Positions 54,395 to 63,957 of a stretch of 64,000 nt of DNA are shown here, in pieces. Both the position numbers and the translations under genes were made by a program. The notes below the pieces were generated by a model. That model searched no databases. It was not told the origin of the DNA and saw nothing but the letters and a program-made list of their open reading frames with translations. Origin of the DNA: Palleniella muris (GTDB lineage: Bacteria > Bacteroidota > Bacteroidia > Bacteroidales > Bacteroidaceae). Position 1 is the first letter of the stretch, and every line of letters begins with the position of its first letter. The stretch lies in NCBI RefSeq assembly GCF_004792655.1, contig NZ_SRZC01000005.1:1-64000 (forward strand). The letters are read 5' to 3'.

Positions 54395-55438
54395 TCACTC
54401 TTTGAATGCGGCAGCCTCTGCAGCGGCAATGATGTCCTCGCGTGTAAGTTCCTTTGCTTCTGTCTGTATGTCAGAGAAGTCGATGTCAAAATGAGCCTCA
54501 CTTGCACCTGTTGCCGCGGATTGCACATCCGTTCCTTTAAGGCTTGATGCCTTGGAACTGTCGGAGCCGGTTGCCTCCTGTGTGCTGACAATGATGAACT
54601 GCCGGCCTTCTGCCATTTCCTTTTCTATGTCAGGAGCTGCCATCACAGGCTCTTCCTCCATTTTTGTGCGCGCTGTCTTGGCGGCGAAGATGCTGTCACA
54701 GAACTTAGGTTGCTTGCGCAGCTTCTTCAATGTGCCTTCCGAGGCATGCTGGTGCGCCTCTTTCTTCGAGAAGCCCTTTCCTTTGCAGCATTCCACGCCC
54801 TCTATGACACAGACGCATTCAAATACCGGCGAGCCGTTCTCGTCCTTTCCTTCAAAGATGCTGCGGTACTCCATGACGACCTTGTTCTTCTGTGTCCATT
54901 CGATGAGTTTGGACTTGAAGTTCACCTCTTTGTAAGCCACTTTGTCAATATTGACAAGCTTTGAGAGAATCTGCCGCTGCACAAACCTCATGCAGGCGTC
55001 ATATCCGTGGTCAAGGTAAAGCGCGCCTACGAGTGCTTCAAAAGCGTTTCCGCCCATGTAGGAGTTATGTGCGGAGGAGCGTCCGCTGGATAGGACAAGG
55101 CGTGTTATACCCATTTCCTTGGCGAGCTTGCCAAGAGTCTCGCGTTGCACGAGCTTTGAACGTGTGTTGGTCAGAAAGCCTTCTTTCTTGCCAGGGAAAT
55201 GGTCATAGACGATGTGTCCTACCGTTGCATCAAGGATTGCGTCACCAAGGAATTCGAGACGCTCATTGTTTACGGGGCGTCCTTTCTGGTTACGGTGGGC
55301 GATGCTTTTGTGCATCAGCGCGAGCTTGTACAAGGAAATGTCGTGAGGGAGGACTCCCAATATCTGATACAAAGTAAGATAAAGCTCCTTGTCCTTGCGG
55401 AAAGGGAGCTTTATCCTATCAATGATAGTATTTACCAT
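54395..55438 (-). CDS. rnc: Ribonuclease III with long C-terminal extension
   Basis: The 347-residue protein has the RNase III signature NERLEFLGDAIL (residues 58-69) and the second acidic motif in GNAFEALVGALYLD (about 129-142). A double-stranded-RNA-binding domain (about 172-245) ends KKEAHQHASEGTLKKL. Residues about 250-347 are an extra Glu/Ser/Ala-rich tail not found in short RNase III proteins. It processes rRNA and other structured RNAs. It starts 9 bp after fabF, in the acpP-fabF-rnc operon typical of Bacteroidota. Confidence 0.95.
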   Translation of the reverse strand: MVNTIIDRIKLPFRKDKELYLTLYQILGVLPHDISLYKLALMHKSIAHRNQKGRPVNNERLEFLGDAILDATVGHIVYDHFPGKKEGFLTNTRSKLVQRETLGKLAKEMGITRLVLSSGRSSAHNSYMGGNAFEALVGALYLDHGYDACMRFVQRQILSKLVNIDKVAYKEVNFKSKLIEWTQKNKVVMEYRSIFEGKDENGSPVFECVCVIEGVECCKGKGFSKKEAHQHASEGTLKKLRKQPKFCDSIFAAKTARTKMEEEPVMAAPDIEKEMAEGRQFIIVSTQEATGSDSSKASSLKGTDVQSAATGASEAHFDIDFSDIQTEAKELTREDIIAAAEAAAFKE

Positions 55439-55447
55439 ACGTCTTTC

Positions 55448-56713
55448 TTACTCTGCGTATTTCTTGAAGATGACGCAGGCATTGTGTCCACCGAAGCCGA
55501 ATGTGTTGGAAAGTGCTGCACGCACCTCACGCTTCTGTGCCTGGTTGAATGTGAAGTTCAGGTTGTAGTCTATCTCCGGATCCTCGTCACCCTCCTCATG
55601 GTTGATTGTAGGAGGCACGATGTCATTCTTGACAGCAAGGACAGAGAACATTGCCTCTGCAGCACCTGCGCCGCCAAGCATGTGGCCTGTCATTGACTTT
55701 GTTGAGGAAATGTTCAGCTTGTAGGCAGCATCACCGAAGACTTCCTTGATAGCCTTTGCCTCAGAGATGTCACCGACAGGGGTCGATGTGCCATGGACAT
55801 TGATGTAGTCGATGTCCTCCGGATTCATTCCTGCATCCTCGAGGGCGTTCTCCATGACAAGTTTCGCACCGAGACCTTCAGGGTGTGACGCTGTGATGTG
55901 GTAAGCATCGGCAGACATTCCTGCACCTGCCATCTCTGCATAAATCTTCGCTCCGCGTGCCTTTGCATGCTCCAGTTCCTCAAGGACAAGCACTGTAGCA
56001 CCCTCAGCCATAACGAATCCGTCGCGGCTTGCTGAGAATGGACGGCTTGCGCGCTCAGGGTCGTCGTTGCGAGTAGAGAGGGCGTGCATGGCGTTGAATC
56101 CTCCGAGACCGCACTCTACCACGGCAGCTTCCGCGCCACCGCTGACGATGACGTTGGCTTTTCCGAGACGGATGAGGTTGAAGGCGTCAGCAAGTGCATT
56201 GGTAGAAGAGGCACATGCCGATGAAGTGATGTAGTTAGGACCGCGGAATCCGTACTTGATGGAGATGTGTCCGCAGGCGATGTCACCAATCATCTTAGGG
56301 ATGAAGAACGGATTGAACTTAGGGCCGAGTGTCGGTCCGTTGATTGCAAAGTTCTCAATCTCGTCCTGGAAGGTGCGCATACCGCCGATACCGACGCCCA
56401 TAACCACACCTACGCGGTTCTTGTCGAGAGACTCCATGTCAAATGCAGCGTCATCGATTGCCTGCATCGCGGCTGCCAACGAGAACTGGCAGTATGGGTC
56501 CATCTTGCGTGCTTCCTTACGGTCAATGTAATCTGTTGCCTTGAAATTCTTCACTTGGCAAGCGAAATGTGTCTTGAACTTCTCGACATCAAATCCCTCG
56601 ATTGGTGCGCATCCGCTCTTGCCGGCAACTATATTGCTCCAGGTTTCCTCGACAGTGTTACCACAAGGGGTGATACATCCGAGACCTGTCACAACTACTC
56701 TTTTCAGTTCCAT
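55448..56713 (-). CDS. fabF: Beta-ketoacyl-ACP synthase II
   Basis: The 421-residue protein has the catalytic triad Cys167 (TSSACASS), His307 (NVHGTSTP) and His344 (KSMTGHMLGGAG), with Lys339 nearby. It extends acyl chains in fatty acid synthesis by condensing acyl groups with malonyl-ACP. Between acpP and rnc in one direction; the 176-bp gap to acpP holds a weak hairpin, ATCGGAAG/CTTCCGAT (56823-56865), which could reduce read-through and raise acpP over fabF. Confidence 0.97.
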   Translation of the reverse strand: MELKRVVVTGLGCITPCGNTVEETWSNIVAGKSGCAPIEGFDVEKFKTHFACQVKNFKATDYIDRKEARKMDPYCQFSLAAAMQAIDDAAFDMESLDKNRVGVVMGVGIGGMRTFQDEIENFAINGPTLGPKFNPFFIPKMIGDIACGHISIKYGFRGPNYITSSACASSTNALADAFNLIRLGKANVIVSGGAEAAVVECGLGGFNAMHALSTRNDDPERASRPFSASRDGFVMAEGATVLVLEELEHAKARGAKIYAEMAGAGMSADAYHITASHPEGLGAKLVMENALEDAGMNPEDIDYINVHGTSTPVGDISEAKAIKEVFGDAAYKLNISSTKSMTGHMLGGAGAAEAMFSVLAVKNDIVPPTINHEEGDEDPEIDYNLNFTFNQAQKREVRAALSNTFGFGGHNACVIFKKYAE

Positions 56714-56889
56714 ATAGTCTTTTGGGGAATTATGAATTTCCGGTTGCTCTCTCCACTCTTTGTGGCAATGCGGTGAAGGTTTCCCTTTCTCCGGGGAGCA
56801 GCCTGCTTATTTTAACGAAATAATCGGAAGCCACGCCCTGACAAAGCCATGGCACAACTTCCGATAAGTTTTATATCTTTGAGGTATGC

Positions 56890-57126
56890 TTATTTTGCAT
56901 TCTCCTCGATATAAGCGATTGCGTCGCCTACAGTAGCGATTTTCTCAGCCTTGTCGTCTGGAATAGAGATAGAGAACTCCTTCTCGAACTCCATGATGAG
57001 CTCTACTGTGTCGAGAGAGTCAGCACCGAGATCGTTTGTGAAAGATGCTTCTGGCTTTACCTCTGTCTCATCAACGCCGAGCTTGTCAACGATGATATTC
57101 ACTACTTTGCTTTCAATTTCTGACAT
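56890..57126 (-). CDS. acpP: Acyl carrier protein
   Basis: The 78-residue acidic protein has the DSL phosphopantetheine site [11 protein letters not shown] (Ser37). It carries acyl chains for the FabF encoded next. Length and sequence are standard. First gene of the acpP-fabF-rnc operon. Confidence 0.97.
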   Translation of the reverse strand: MSEIESKVVNIIVDKLGVDETEVKPEASFTNDLGADSLDTVELIMEFEKEFSISIPDDKAEKIATVGDAIAYIEENAK

Positions 57127-57216
57127 AGTTGTAATTTTTTAAGTTTGTTGAATATTCTTTTATAAATTATGGGGTGTTTATGTCATGATTTCTCCTTATA
57201 TACCGGAAATCGTTTG

Positions 57217-57248
57217 CAAAGTAACAAATAATTATTGAATTGGGCAAA
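57217..57248 (-). promoter_or_regulatory. Promoter of the acpP-fabF-rnc operon
   Basis: Minus strand: -33 TTTG (top CAAA 57245-57248), 20 nt, -7 TTACTTTG (top CAAAGTAA 57217-57224), 91 bp before the ATG. Confidence 0.72.
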
Positions 57249-57347
57249 CATTTTAACAAGAAATGACACTTTTTGTGCACACGGCTGATAGCTTTGTGCA
57301 TGTTTTATGGTGTTTATTGTCATTTCTGAGTGCAAAAATATGTTTTT

Positions 57348-57896
57348 CTATTCTTTTGGCTTTATGCCCCATTTCCAGTAGGTGTGTCCGAAGATGAAGA
57401 GTTCTCCCATGGGCTTGAAGCCTATGGTGCGGTAGAGTTTCTGTGCTTTCTCGTTGACAGGGTCTACGGCGAGGGTTACCACAAGGTTGCGGCTCAGGCC
57501 TTCCGCTATGGCGTTTTCAAGGAGTTGCCTCCCTATTCCTCTGCCTCGGAGTCCGGGGTTTACGGCGAGTGAGTCAAGGTAGTACTCGCCTGGGGCTGTC
57601 TCGTCGTCCATGCCGGGGAACTCTATGCCGAGATGTTCCTTGACAAGTTCCATCGTAATCCGGCGCATTTCTCTGTAGCGGCTGCCGTCGTAGGCTGTGA
57701 GCATGCCTACTGGCTTGCCATCAAGTTCCGCTATTGTCGTGTTGCGTGCGCTGTAGAGCACATCGTCACGGCTGCATATTTTTTCAGCAAACAAGCGGAT
57801 GCGCTCTTCAGGAGCGTCCTCCATGAGCATTGCCGCATGGAAGCCTTTGGCTATGAAGAGTGCGTCCGCTTGTGTCGCTTTTCTGAATGTTATCAT
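57348..57896 (-). CDS. GNAT-family N-acetyltransferase
   Basis: The 182-residue protein has the acetyl-CoA-binding motif NPGLRGRGIGRQLLENAI (about 113-130) preceded by the beta-strand YYLDSLAV, and a late KAQKLYRTIGFKPMGE helix-strand pair. This is the full GNAT fold; the acceptor is unknown. A single gene, 72 bp downstream of the SDR gene in the same direction, so co-transcription is possible. Confidence 0.85.
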   Translation of the reverse strand: MITFRKATQADALFIAKGFHAAMLMEDAPEERIRLFAEKICSRDDVLYSARNTTIAELDGKPVGMLTAYDGSRYREMRRITMELVKEHLGIEFPGMDDETAPGEYYLDSLAVNPGLRGRGIGRQLLENAIAEGLSRNLVVTLAVDPVNEKAQKLYRTIGFKPMGELFIFGHTYWKWGIKPKE

Positions 57897-57967
57897 TTAG
57901 AAAAGTAAGCAAGTGTGTTATACATTGTATTTGTCAGCGTGCCAGGATGCCCCGCACGGCATGGTCA

Positions 57968-58768
57968 TCAAGGCTGCTTGCCGATGTAAGCGAGGATACC
58001 GCCGTCGACGTAGAGCACGTGGCCGTTCACTGCGTCAGAAGCCTTTGATGCGAGGAATACAGCCGGACCGCCGAGTTCTGACGGGTCAAGCCAGCGTCCT
58101 GCAGGGGTCTTTGCGCAGATGAATGAGTCGAACGGATGGCGTGAGCCGTCTGCCTGACGCTCGCGGAGAGGAGCAGTCTGCGGAGTGGCGATATAGCCCG
58201 GACCGATGCCGTTGCACTGGATGTTGTACTCACCGTACTCGGAGCAGATGTTGCGTGTGAGCATCTTCAGACCGCCTTTTGCTGCTGCGTAAGCAGAAAC
58301 TGTCTCGCGTCCGAGCTCAGACATCATTGAGCAGATGTTGATGATCTTGCCTTCCTTGCGCTCCATCATCTCCGGAAGCACTGCAGCGGCACAGATGTAT
58401 GGTGCGACGAGGTCGATGTCGATGACCTGCTGGAACTCTGCGCGCTTCATCTCGTGCATAGGGATGCGCTTGATGATGCCGGCGTTGTTTACGAGGATGT
58501 CTATCTGGCCAACCTCCTCGTGTATCTTCTCCACGAGAGCCTTAACGCCCTCTTCGTCAGTAACGTCGCAAACATAGCCTTTCACGTTTGTTATGCCTGC
58601 TTCCTTATAGTTGGCGAGACCGCGCTCGAGTGCTGCCTCGTTGATATCATTGAAGATGATTGTCTTTGCACCTGCCTCAACGAATGCCTTGGCGATGTTG
58701 AAACCGATACCGTAAGATGCGCCGGTGATCCAGGCGTTCTTACCTTCGAGTGAGAATGGATTTGCCAT
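57968..58768 (-). CDS. SDR-family oxidoreductase, gluconate 5-dehydrogenase-like
   Basis: The 266-residue protein has the NAD(P) motif TGASYGIG (15-22), NNAG (94-97), a catalytic Ser at 147-150, and Tyr160 and Lys164 in SAYAAAKGG. The substrate-loop text PQTAPLRERQADGSRHPFD matches the gluconate 5-dehydrogenase/2-deoxy-D-gluconate 3-dehydrogenase subgroup common in Bacteroidota. It would interconvert a sugar acid and its keto form. No sugar-acid pathway genes are adjacent, so the exact substrate stays open. Confidence 0.85.
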   Translation of the reverse strand: MANPFSLEGKNAWITGASYGIGFNIAKAFVEAGAKTIIFNDINEAALERGLANYKEAGITNVKGYVCDVTDEEGVKALVEKIHEEVGQIDILVNNAGIIKRIPMHEMKRAEFQQVIDIDLVAPYICAAAVLPEMMERKEGKIINICSMMSELGRETVSAYAAAKGGLKMLTRNICSEYGEYNIQCNGIGPGYIATPQTAPLRERQADGSRHPFDSFICAKTPAGRWLDPSELGGPAVFLASKASDAVNGHVLYVDGGILAYIGKQP

Positions 58769-58855
58769 AGTAGTTTGTTTTTATGATAGTTGTTTATGTC
58801 TGTTCTTTGTGTTGGCAGCCGTTTTCCATGTTTTCCGGCGACAACATCTTTGGTA

Positions 58856-58863
58856 CAAAATTA
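58856..58863 (-). promoter_or_regulatory. -7 element TAATTTTG of the SDR gene
   Basis: Top strand CAAAATTA, 88 bp before the ATG. Confidence 0.6.
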
Positions 58864-59042
58864 ATAAAAAGTTTTTGTATATGACTTGATTTCCGTCAGT
58901 TTTTATAATACATTAACCAAACCGACGGCCATGGAGGCGCAGGCTGCCGGAGGGTCACGCAGAGGATTCGCGGATATGCCGCAGAGGGCTTTCGAGATGA
59001 CTGCCGGCCGTCTGTGTTGCGATGCATGGAGGGCCGTGTTGC

Positions 59043-59122
59043 AAAAGGTGACGGTTGGGTGTGTGAAAGGTGACGGTTGGCATGCCAAAAGGTCACCTTT
59101 CGCATGGCAAAAGGTGACCTTT
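59043..59122. repeat. Array D: four palindromic units, exact 22-bp period
   Basis: Units begin at 59044 and 59066 (both AAAGGTGACGGTT), 59088 (AAAGGTCACCTTT) and 59110 (AAAGGTGACCTTT), each exactly 22 bp apart. The spacer CGCATGG at 59101 recurs in array A at 27398. Confidence 0.88.
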
Positions 59123-59252
59123 CATAAAGCATTTTGTAGTCTGTTGGTTTACAATGTATTAACAAGCAAGGAAACATCCATGCTGCTTCCTGTCGGGTTG
59201 TCCGTTTATGTCGCATGGATTGCATGCTTTCCGCTGCCTGAACGCTGATGTT

Positions 59253-60530
59253 TTACATCTTCGCCATAGCCTGCTCGAGGTCGGCAATGATGTCCTCGGC
59301 ATTCTCGATGCCTACGGAAAGGCGGATGAGGTCAGGCGCGATGCCTGCCTCACGGAGCTGTTCGTCGGAGAGCTGGCGGTGGGTATGTGACGCAGGATGC
59401 AGCACACAGGTGCGTGTGTCGGCAACGTGGGTGACGATAGAGATGAAGTCGAGGTTGTCCATGAACTTTATAGCCTCCTCACGGCTGCCGTCAAGTCCGA
59501 AGGCAATCACGCCGCAGGAGCCGTTAGGCAAATATTTCTGTGCGAGGGCGTGATACTTGTTTGTTGGCAGTCCGCAATAGTTCACCCAGCTGACCTTCGG
59601 GTTTTTCTCAAGCCACTCCGCCACTTTCTGTGCATTTTCGCAGTGCTGGCGCATGCGGAGGGCGAGGGTTTCCAGTCCGAGATTGAGCAGGAAGGAGTTC
59701 TGAGGGGCAGGGATAGAACCGAGGTCGCGCATGAGTTGTGCGACGAGTTTTGTCATGTAAGCCAACTTTCCGAACGCCTTTGTGTAGGTCAGTCCGTGGT
59801 ACGACTCATCAGGAGTTGTCAGTCCCGGGAATTTCTCGGCATACTTGTCCCAGTCGAAATTGCCGGAATCCACGACGCATCCACCCACCTGTGTGGCATG
59901 GCCGTCCATGTACTTTGTCGTGGAGTGGGTCACGATGTCGCAGCCCCACTCAAACGGGCGGCAGTTTACCGGTGTTGCGAAGGTGTTGTCGATGATAAGC
60001 GGCACGCCATGCTTATGTGCTATGTTGGCAAAGCGTTCTATGTCAAAGACGTTTCCGCCCGGATTGGAGATTGTCTCGCCGAAGAAGCATTTTGTGTTCT
60101 CCTTGAAACAAGCCTCTATCTGTTCGTCAGTCCAGTCCTGGTCGATGAAGGTGCATTCTATTCCGAGCTTCTTCATGGTCACTCCGAAGAGGTTGTATGT
60201 GCCGCCATAGATGCTGTTGGAGGTGATGAAGTGGTCTCCTGCCTGGCAGATGTTGAACACAGCGTAGAAGTTGGCTGCCTGTCCTGAGGATGTGAGCATA
60301 GCTCCCACGCCGCCTTCAAGGGCACAGATTTTCTTCGCTACCGCATCGTTTGTAGGGTTGGCGAGACGGGTGTAGAAATAGCCTTCGTCCTCAAGGTCGA
60401 AGAGGCGTGCCATCTGTTCGCTGGTCTCGTATTTGAATGTAGTGGACTGGTAGATAGGCAGCTGCTGCGGCTCTCCTTTCTTTGCTTTCCATCCTCCATG
60501 GATGCAGAGTGTCTCAAGGTTCTTTTTCAT
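59253..60530 (-). CDS. metY: O-acetylhomoserine sulfhydrylase (PLP enzyme)
   Basis: The 425-residue protein has the PLP lysine at 206 in THSTTKYMDGH, and YTRLANPTNDAVAKKICALE and SSGQAANF as in the Cys/Met-metabolism family. Length about 425 and the family text favour O-acetylhomoserine aminocarboxypropyltransferase over cystathionine gamma-synthase (about 380). It makes homocysteine from O-acetylhomoserine and sulfide. A hairpin at 60591-60626 separates it from secDF. Confidence 0.93.
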   Translation of the reverse strand: MKKNLETLCIHGGWKAKKGEPQQLPIYQSTTFKYETSEQMARLFDLEDEGYFYTRLANPTNDAVAKKICALEGGVGAMLTSSGQAANFYAVFNICQAGDHFITSNSIYGGTYNLFGVTMKKLGIECTFIDQDWTDEQIEACFKENTKCFFGETISNPGGNVFDIERFANIAHKHGVPLIIDNTFATPVNCRPFEWGCDIVTHSTTKYMDGHATQVGGCVVDSGNFDWDKYAEKFPGLTTPDESYHGLTYTKAFGKLAYMTKLVAQLMRDLGSIPAPQNSFLLNLGLETLALRMRQHCENAQKVAEWLEKNPKVSWVNYCGLPTNKYHALAQKYLPNGSCGVIAFGLDGSREEAIKFMDNLDFISIVTHVADTRTCVLHPASHTHRQLSDEQLREAGIAPDLIRLSVGIENAEDIIADLEQAMAKM

Positions 60531-60590
60531 TGTGGGAAAATGTTGATGTTAAACTGAAAAATATCTATTTACTTGTGTTCCTGTATAAGC

Positions 60591-60626
60591 AAAAAGGCTG
60601 CCACCTTTGCAGGGAGCAGCCTTTTT
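60591..60626 (-). terminator. Terminator after secDF
   Basis: AAAAAGGCTGC (60591-60601) pairs with GCAGCCTTTTT (60616-60626); in the minus direction it is followed by T residues, 70 nt past the secDF stop. Confidence 0.75.
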
Positions 60627-60695
60627 CTGTATGTTATGGCAAGGAAGGATTCATGCTTCAGTGTAAAGATTCATCCTTCGCTTACGGACATATCT

Positions 60696-63600
60696 TTACT
60701 CCTCTTCCGTGCGCAGGTCTCTTACCTTCTTGCCAAGAGTGACGTAAGCCACCGGTGCGGCAATGAAGATAGATGACAATGTACCGAACACAACGCCGAG
60801 AATCATCGCGAATGAGAAGCTGCGGATGCTGTCACCACCGAGGATGAAGATGCAGAGCAGCACGATGAGTGTGGAGAATGATGTGTTGATTGTACGTGCG
60901 AGAGTCTGGTTGATAGAAGAGTTGAACATCTTCTGCAGGTCAGCCTTAGGATGCAATCCGAGGTTTTCGCGGATACGGTCGAACACAACCACCTTGTCGT
61001 TGATGGAATAGCCAATCACGGTAAGTATGGCACCGATGAACGTCTGGTCAATCTCGAGAGAGAACGGCAGTATTCCGTAGAACACAGAGTAGCAGCCGAT
61101 AACCACGACAGTGTCGATGGCGAGAGCCACGATAGAGCCGATTGAGAATGCCATGTTGCGGAAACGCACAAGGATGTAGATGAAGATTGCGACGAGGGCA
61201 ACGAGCACGGAGATGATGGCTCCATAAGTAATATCCTTCGCTACAGAAGGTCCTACCTTTGTGGAAGAGATGATAGAGCCGCCTTCACGTATGTCAGGGT
61301 TCTTGAATGCCGTAACATCCTTCTGGTTTACGAAGCCCGCCTTCTTCAGAGCATTGTAGAGTTTTGTCTCGCATTCGTCATCCACAGCAGGGTTGTTGGA
61401 CTCAATCTTGTAGTTTGTTGAGATACGGAGAGTCTTTCCGTCAGTACCGATGGCAAGTGCGGAGGTGTTTGCTCCCTCGAATGTCTCTGCGAGGAGAGGA
61501 CGCACACTCTCAGGCTCTACAGCCTTTTCGAATGCAACGACATAGTTGCGTCCGCCTGTGAAGTCGATTGACTGTGACAGACCACGCACGAAGAATGACA
61601 CGACGAACACTGCAACGAATATCCCATAGACCACGAATGTCTTCTTGCACATTGATATGAAGTGGATGTTCGTGTTCTGAAGCATGTTCTTGCTTATGCC
61701 TGTTGTGAAGGTCAGACCGAGCCACTTGTTCTTTGCAAGACGGTTCTCATAAATCAGGCGTGTGAGGAACACTGCTGTGAAGAATGAGCAGACGATACCT
61801 ATAATCCATGTTGTGGCGAAGCCCTTGATAGGACCTGTACCGATTGTGAGGAGGATTACACCTGTTATGATAGACGTAAGGTTAGAGTCGAAGATAGCGG
61901 AGAAGGCGTTGCTGTAACCGGCCTTGAGTGCTTCCTTGATTCCGAGACCGCGCTTCATTTCTTCCTTGATACGCTCGTAGATGAGCACGTTGGCGTCCAC
62001 CGCCGTTCCGAGTGTCAGCACGATACCTGCAATACCTGGCATTGTCAATGCAGACTGGAAGGATGCGAGGATACCTCCTGTGAAGAAGAGGTTGATGATG
62101 AGGGCTCCGTCAGCCATTGCGCCTGGGATGAAGCCGTACATCATAATCATATACGCGCAGAGGAGCACGAATGCGATGACGAATGATGTCAGACCCTGCT
62201 GGATTGACTGTGCACCGAGTGTAGGACCTACGACCTCTTCCTGTACGATACGTGCAGGAGCAGGCATACGACCGGACTTGAGTGTGTTTGCCAAGTCCTT
62301 TGTATCCTCGATAGTGAAGCTGCCGGAAATCTGTGAGTCGCCGCCGGCAATCTCGCCGTTCACGCGTGGAGCGGAGTACACAACGCCGTCAAGCACGATA
62401 GCGACAGCCTTGCCTACGTTAGCCTTTGTGAGCTGTGCCCACAGGCGTGCGCCCTCAGAGTTCATCTGCATTGACACACATGGGCGTCCGTACTGGTCGA
62501 AATCGTCCTTTGCATCAACAATGACGTCACCCTCAAGCGGTGCGCGTCCGTTGGACGTTGTGACCTTCAGGGCGTGGAGCTCATAGATGTTCTTAGCCTG
62601 AATGCCGTCAGCAGGTTTCGCAGACCAAAGGAGTTTCACGTCGGAAGGGATAATCTGCTTTGCCTCAGGAGAGTTGAGGAGCTGTGCGATGTATGCTGTA
62701 TCACGTGCGTTTGCGTAACCGACAACAGAGAGGCTCTGGCCTCCTGTTGGCTGGAAGACAGCGAAGAGAGGGTTCTTTTTCTTGGCCTCAGCGATGAGTT
62801 TGTCAGTGTTCTTTGCGCTGTTTGCCGCCACTCCCGCATCAGCCTTTGCCTCGTTCTTCTTCAACTGGAACTTAGGCTGAGCCTCAGGAGCCTTTGTTGT
62901 GTCCTCGGCAACCTCTGCCTTGGCAACAACTTCCTTGGTTGCTGTTGTGTCGGCAGCAGTCTCGCCATTGGCGATACGCTGGTCAAGCTGCTGGAGGTAA
63001 GGAAGGACTTCTGCTGCGTTGTATGTCTCCCAGAACTCAAGGTTTGCAGAACCCTGGAGGAGTTTGCGGACACGCTCCGGCTCACGCACACCCGGCATCT
63101 CGACCATGATACGTCCGTCCTGGCCTTCAAGTTTCTGGATGTTAGGCTGTACGACACCGAACTTGTCGATACGGTTGCGCACAACGTTGAATGAGTTGTC
63201 TATGGCAGACTGCACTTCCGCACGGAGTGCGTTCTCAACCTCTGCGTCAGTAGACTGTGTGGAGACTTTGCCCTTCAGCTGCTGTGTGGCGAACACCTCT
63301 GCGAGGCGGTGGCCCGGAGCAGCCTTGTGGTAAGCGTTGATAAAGAGGGTGATGAAGTCCGACTGGCTTGTCTCCTCTTCTTTCTTTGCCTCTTCAAGGG
63401 CTTTTCTGTAGGCTGCGTCAGACTTGTGGTCGGCGAGCACGTCGATAACGTCAGGAACACTGATTTCGAGAATCACGTTCATACCACCCTTAAGGTCAAG
63501 ACCGAGACCGATTTGTGTCTCGAGACACTTCTGGTAGGTGTAGACGCCAAGGTACTTCACAGAGTCCTTGTAGTCCTGCTGGGCGATAGGGTCTTCTATC

Positions 63601-63710
63601 TCGCTTGCCTTGCCGTCATAGTAGCTTGTTGCCACCGAGAAGGAAAGGTAGAAGATACTTGCCAGAGTCAGAAGGACTGCTGTAACAATTACAATTCCTT
63701 TGTTTTGCAT
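60696..63710 (-). CDS. secDF: Protein translocase subunit SecDF (fused)
   Basis: The 1004-residue protein is the fused form. The SecD half (about 1-630) opens with a membrane helix and GLGLDLKGGMNVILE (about 71-85), a large periplasmic P1 domain with an Ala/Lys/Glu-rich insert (about 255-310), and membrane motifs GTAVDANVLIYERIKEEM and KGFATTWIIGI. The SecF half (about 650-1004) has DFTGGRNYVV and NDKVVVFDRIREN. It uses the proton gradient to help pull secreted proteins through SecYEG. The fused architecture is normal for Bacteroidota. Confidence 0.96.
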   Translation of the reverse strand: MQNKGIVIVTAVLLTLASIFYLSFSVATSYYDGKASEIEDPIAQQDYKDSVKYLGVYTYQKCLETQIGLGLDLKGGMNVILEISVPDVIDVLADHKSDAAYRKALEEAKKEEETSQSDFITLFINAYHKAAPGHRLAEVFATQQLKGKVSTQSTDAEVENALRAEVQSAIDNSFNVVRNRIDKFGVVQPNIQKLEGQDGRIMVEMPGVREPERVRKLLQGSANLEFWETYNAAEVLPYLQQLDQRIANGETAADTTATKEVVAKAEVAEDTTKAPEAQPKFQLKKNEAKADAGVAANSAKNTDKLIAEAKKKNPLFAVFQPTGGQSLSVVGYANARDTAYIAQLLNSPEAKQIIPSDVKLLWSAKPADGIQAKNIYELHALKVTTSNGRAPLEGDVIVDAKDDFDQYGRPCVSMQMNSEGARLWAQLTKANVGKAVAIVLDGVVYSAPRVNGEIAGGDSQISGSFTIEDTKDLANTLKSGRMPAPARIVQEEVVGPTLGAQSIQQGLTSFVIAFVLLCAYMIMMYGFIPGAMADGALIINLFFTGGILASFQSALTMPGIAGIVLTLGTAVDANVLIYERIKEEMKRGLGIKEALKAGYSNAFSAIFDSNLTSIITGVILLTIGTGPIKGFATTWIIGIVCSFFTAVFLTRLIYENRLAKNKWLGLTFTTGISKNMLQNTNIHFISMCKKTFVVYGIFVAVFVVSFFVRGLSQSIDFTGGRNYVVAFEKAVEPESVRPLLAETFEGANTSALAIGTDGKTLRISTNYKIESNNPAVDDECETKLYNALKKAGFVNQKDVTAFKNPDIREGGSIISSTKVGPSVAKDITYGAIISVLVALVAIFIYILVRFRNMAFSIGSIVALAIDTVVVIGCYSVFYGILPFSLEIDQTFIGAILTVIGYSINDKVVVFDRIRENLGLHPKADLQKMFNSSINQTLARTINTSFSTLIVLLCIFILGGDSIRSFSFAMILGVVFGTLSSIFIAAPVAYVTLGKKVRDLRTEEE

Positions 63711-63809
63711 TTTTTTATTTATTTTTTGTTATTTATTTTCGTGCTTGCCATGTATGCATGTGTCCCTGTTAAGGTATGGAGCCAATGGGGGCTATACACA
63801 ATACGCGTG

Positions 63810-63817
63810 CAAAGTTA
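63810..63817 (-). promoter_or_regulatory. -7 element TAACTTTG of secDF
   Basis: Top strand CAAAGTTA, 100 bp before the ATG. The rest of the right edge holds no gene. Confidence 0.55.
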
Positions 63818-63957
63818 ATTAATTTTATCCAAATAAAAGAAAAAAGTCGGTTATTTTTTCAAAAACGTGGCAAAACCTGTGTCTTGTCGGCAACAATTGC
63901 ATGGTTCGTGGCATTTCAAAGGCACTTGTCTACCGGCATGGCTGCCAGAAAAACAAT

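Larger units (their letters stand above)
58769..59252. other. 484-bp intergenic region between SDR gene and metY
   Basis: Holds the SDR promoter box and array D. Open frames of 60-120 codons on both strands run through the repeats and show no protein character. No separate metY terminator is evident. Confidence 0.7.

Noticed and set aside
59043-59122. CRISPR array
   Set aside because: Repeat units are only 13-14 bp and palindromic, spacers are 8-9 bp and partly conserved between loci, arrays always have four units, and no cas genes are present.
58886-59248. 120-codon open frame over array D
   Set aside because: The repeats create the open frame; amino-acid composition is atypical and frames on both strands are equally open.
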